Source of the DNA: UBA6398 sp963660485
GTDB lineage: Bacteria > Bacteroidota > Bacteroidia > Bacteroidales > Bacteroidaceae
NCBI GenBank assembly: GCA_963660485.1
Contig: CAVKYH010000005.1
Location: 67,653 to 131,652 of the forward strand
DNA: 64,000 nt
Direction: 5' to 3'
The position numbers were made by a program, and so were the translations under genes. How positions within the stretch are numbered: position 1 is the stretch's first letter; each line of letters opens with the position of its first letter. This document shows positions 62,063-64,000 of this stretch, piece after piece. Below the pieces are notes generated by a model, which was not told where the DNA came from, did no database searches, and saw nothing but the letters and a program-made list of their open reading frames with translations.

Positions 62063-63790
62063 TTAAAGTTTTGCGATCCATTCAGAAACCTCGTCAACCG
62101 ATGGCTTCTTGATGTCGAGTTTATATTTCTTGACCACTTCGCCAATTTGCATTTGGATTTTTTGTGGATTTGCGTCTTTCAAATCTGCTGCCATGTTGTA
62201 GCCGGCTTTTTGAAGCACGGGCACAAGTTCTTCAGCCACTCCGAGAGCGGTATATTTGTCGGCGGAATCGCGTTGTGGCTTTGCTTCGGGACGCATCTGC
62301 GGGAACAGCAAAACTTCCTGGATTGTGGTTTTGCCGGTCATTAGCATTGTGAGACGGTCGATGCCTATTCCTATACCGCTTGTGGGAGGCATTCCGTATT
62401 GCAGCGCACGCAGGAAATCCTGGTCGATTATCATTGCTTCGTCATCGCCTTTGTCGGCGAGGCTCATCTGATCTTTGAAACGTTCTTCCTGATCTATCGG
62501 GTCGTTAAGCTCGGAATAAGCGTTGGCAAGTTCTTTTCCGTTTACCATCAACTCAAAACGTTCGGTAAGTCCGGCTTTTGAGCGGTGCATCTTGGTAAGT
62601 GGCGACATCTCCACGGGATAGTCAATGATAAATGTCGGTTGAATGTAAGTGCCCTCGCAGAATTCTCCGAAAATTTCATCGATCATTTTGCCCTTGCCAT
62701 AAGTTTCGTCCACCTGTTCCAGTTTCAGTTCCTTGCATACGGCGCGTATTTCGTCTTCCGTCTTACCTTCGAGGTCGTAGCCCGTTTTCTCTTTGATTGC
62801 TTCGAGTATAGGCAAACGGCGGTAGGGGGCTTTGAAGCTCACAATGTTGCCGTCGATTTCGCGCTCGGGCTTGCCGTTCACCGCTATGCAGACTTTTTCG
62901 AGAAGTTGTTCGGTGAACGACATCATCCAATTGTAGTCTTTATAAGCAATATAGAACTCGAGGCACGTAAACTCGGGATTGTGGTTACGGTCCATACCCT
63001 CGTTGCGGAAATTCTTGCCAATTTCGTAAACACCCTCGAAACCGCCAACTATCAAACGCTTGAGGTAAAGCTCGGTGGCGATGCGCATATACATATCTAT
63101 GTTGAGCGCATTATAATGAGTGATAAACGGGCGCGCACTTGCTCCGCCGGGAATCGACTGAAGCGTGGGCGTCTCCACCTCTGTGGCACCGATGGCGTTG
63201 AGTTGCTCGCGAATTGTATTGATAACCGTTGCTCTTTGTTCAAAGGTCTCTTTTACGCCTTTGTTTACTATAAGGTCTACGTAGCGTTGGCGGTAACGTA
63301 ATTCCGGGTCTTCAAAACTGTCGTAAGTCTTGCCGTCTTTCTCCTTTACCACGGGCAGCGGTTTAAGGCTCTTCGACAAAAGTTTCAACTCTTCGGCATG
63401 CACTGAAATTTCTCCCGTTTGGGTGCGGAACACATAGCCCTTCACTCCTACGAAATCGCCGAAATCGAGCAGACGCTTAAACACTACGTTGTATAAATCC
63501 TTGTTCTCGTCCGGACAAATACCGTCGCGGGTTATATAAACCTGTATTCTGCCCTTGGAATCTTGGATTTCAATAAAACTGGCCTTGCCCATAATGCGGC
63601 GGCTCATCATTCTGCCGGCAATGCAAACCGTCTGTTTTTCCGCGTTGTCGTCAAAATTTTCCTTTATATCGGTAGAGAATGCATTCGTGGGGTATTCTTC
63701 GGCAGGATAAGGGTTGATGCCCATTTTTCTCAACTCGTCAAGACTCGCCCGACGGTTGATTTCCTGTTCACTCAAATCTAATACGTTCAT
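62063..63790 (-). CDS. lysS: Lysyl-tRNA synthetase, class II
   Basis: 575 residues. An N-terminal OB-fold anticodon domain (VCIAGRMMSRRIMGKASFIEI) is followed by the class II core with motif 1 near TVINTIREQLNAIGATEVET, motif 2 (FRNEGMDRNHNPEFTCLEFY) and motif 3 (GIGIGIDRLTMLMT). The C-terminal extension (about 65 residues) is longer than in E. coli but usual for Bacteroidota. It leads the minus-strand lysS-gpsA-pgi-HAD operon. Confidence 0.97.
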   Translation of the reverse strand: MNVLDLSEQEINRRASLDELRKMGINPYPAEEYPTNAFSTDIKENFDDNAEKQTVCIAGRMMSRRIMGKASFIEIQDSKGRIQVYITRDGICPDENKDLYNVVFKRLLDFGDFVGVKGYVFRTQTGEISVHAEELKLLSKSLKPLPVVKEKDGKTYDSFEDPELRYRQRYVDLIVNKGVKETFEQRATVINTIREQLNAIGATEVETPTLQSIPGGASARPFITHYNALNIDMYMRIATELYLKRLIVGGFEGVYEIGKNFRNEGMDRNHNPEFTCLEFYIAYKDYNWMMSFTEQLLEKVCIAVNGKPEREIDGNIVSFKAPYRRLPILEAIKEKTGYDLEGKTEDEIRAVCKELKLEQVDETYGKGKMIDEIFGEFCEGTYIQPTFIIDYPVEMSPLTKMHRSKAGLTERFELMVNGKELANAYSELNDPIDQEERFKDQMSLADKGDDEAMIIDQDFLRALQYGMPPTSGIGIGIDRLTMLMTGKTTIQEVLLFPQMRPEAKPQRDSADKYTALGVAEELVPVLQKAGYNMAADLKDANPQKIQMQIGEVVKKYKLDIKKPSVDEVSEWIAKL

Positions 63791-63816
63791 CTTTGCGCTT
63801 TAATGTAATTACCTTG

Positions 63817-63850
63817 CAAAATTACAAATTCTTTCTGACATGCAGCCAAA
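63817..63850 (-). promoter_or_regulatory. Promoter of the lysS operon
   Basis: Minus-strand TTTG (63847-63850) and TAATTTTG (63817-63824) with a 22-base spacer; the leader is about 20 bases. Confidence 0.65.
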
Positions 63851-63940
63851 CACAAGGTTTCTGGCGGTATTTTAGCAGTCAACATCTAAGCAGTATATAT
63901 AATAGAAACTTTTCGAGACGCGTGTTTTTCCCGATATAGC

Positions 63941-64000
63941 ATGCCGTAAAAACGAAGTCCGACGTTATTTAAACGAAGTCGGACATTGTTTGAATGAAGT
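63941..64000. repeat. Modular repeat copy R11 (runs off the window)
   Basis: ATGCCGTAAAAACGAAGTCC, GACGTTATTTAAACGAAGTC and GGACATTGTTTGAATGAAGT. It is a divergent copy built from AAGTCNGAC words, closest to the words translated in nqrA. Confidence 0.75.

Overview
The window looks like a chromosomal segment of a Bacteroidales bacterium (phylum Bacteroidota). The reasons are a 2,476-residue SprA next to ruvA, the Na+-pumping Nqr operon, an ilvD-ilvB-ilvN-thioesterase-ilvC operon, DUF4922, and a free-standing TrpB2. Many genes also have the Bacteroidota -7 promoter box TAnnTTTG, in a few cases with a TTTG about 20 bases upstream (ilvD, nqrA). I cannot name the genus. No rRNA, tRNA, CRISPR array or insertion sequence was seen.

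Layout. 1-351 is the end of a peptidyl-prolyl isomerase. 839-3348 holds transketolase and rpiB. 3349-3899 is non-coding and carries a bounded 22-bp tandem repeat. 3900-10025 holds ispE, a flavodoxin-ferredoxin, a glycosyltransferase and mfd, convergent with a histidine phosphatase. A DUF308 membrane protein follows. From 20868 down to 11749 ten minus-strand genes are packed with almost no gaps: divIC, a membrane protein, queC, queF, ffh, folD, a GT2 enzyme, DUF4922, a SpoIID protein and an AmpG-like permease. A beta-helix glycosidase precedes ruvA-sprA. 31494-35625 is the most accessory-looking part: a GH16 glucanase, a structured non-coding stretch, and an EcoRI-type adenine methylase paired with a DUF262-HNH protein, all bracketed by palindromic repeats. 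htpG, nqrABCDEF, an M15 peptidase, trpB2, an ABC ATPase/FtsX-like permease, an AmgK-RapZ fusion with a MurU-like partner, and the ilv operon follow. A decayed foreign fragment lies at 57887-58472. The window ends with lysS-gpsA-pgi-HAD on the minus strand.

How the genes work together. The AmpG-like permease, the AmgK-like kinase domain and the MurU-like nucleotidyltransferase outline import and recycling of cell-wall sugars. QueC and QueF make preQ0 and reduce it to preQ1. NqrA-F form a sodium-pumping NADH:quinone reductase. The ilv genes make branched-chain amino acids.

The most unusual signals are: (1) a family of modular palindromic repeats whose arms are drawn from a small set of interchangeable half-sites joined through AATTTAAATT, with at least eleven intergenic copies, one copy translated inside nqrA and a probable one in a glycosyltransferase N-terminus; (2) the methylase/DUF262-HNH pair, preceded by a strongly folded leader and bracketed by two copies of the same 34-bp palindrome; (3) the AmgK-RapZ fusion; and (4) a bounded 22-bp tandem repeat after rpiB.
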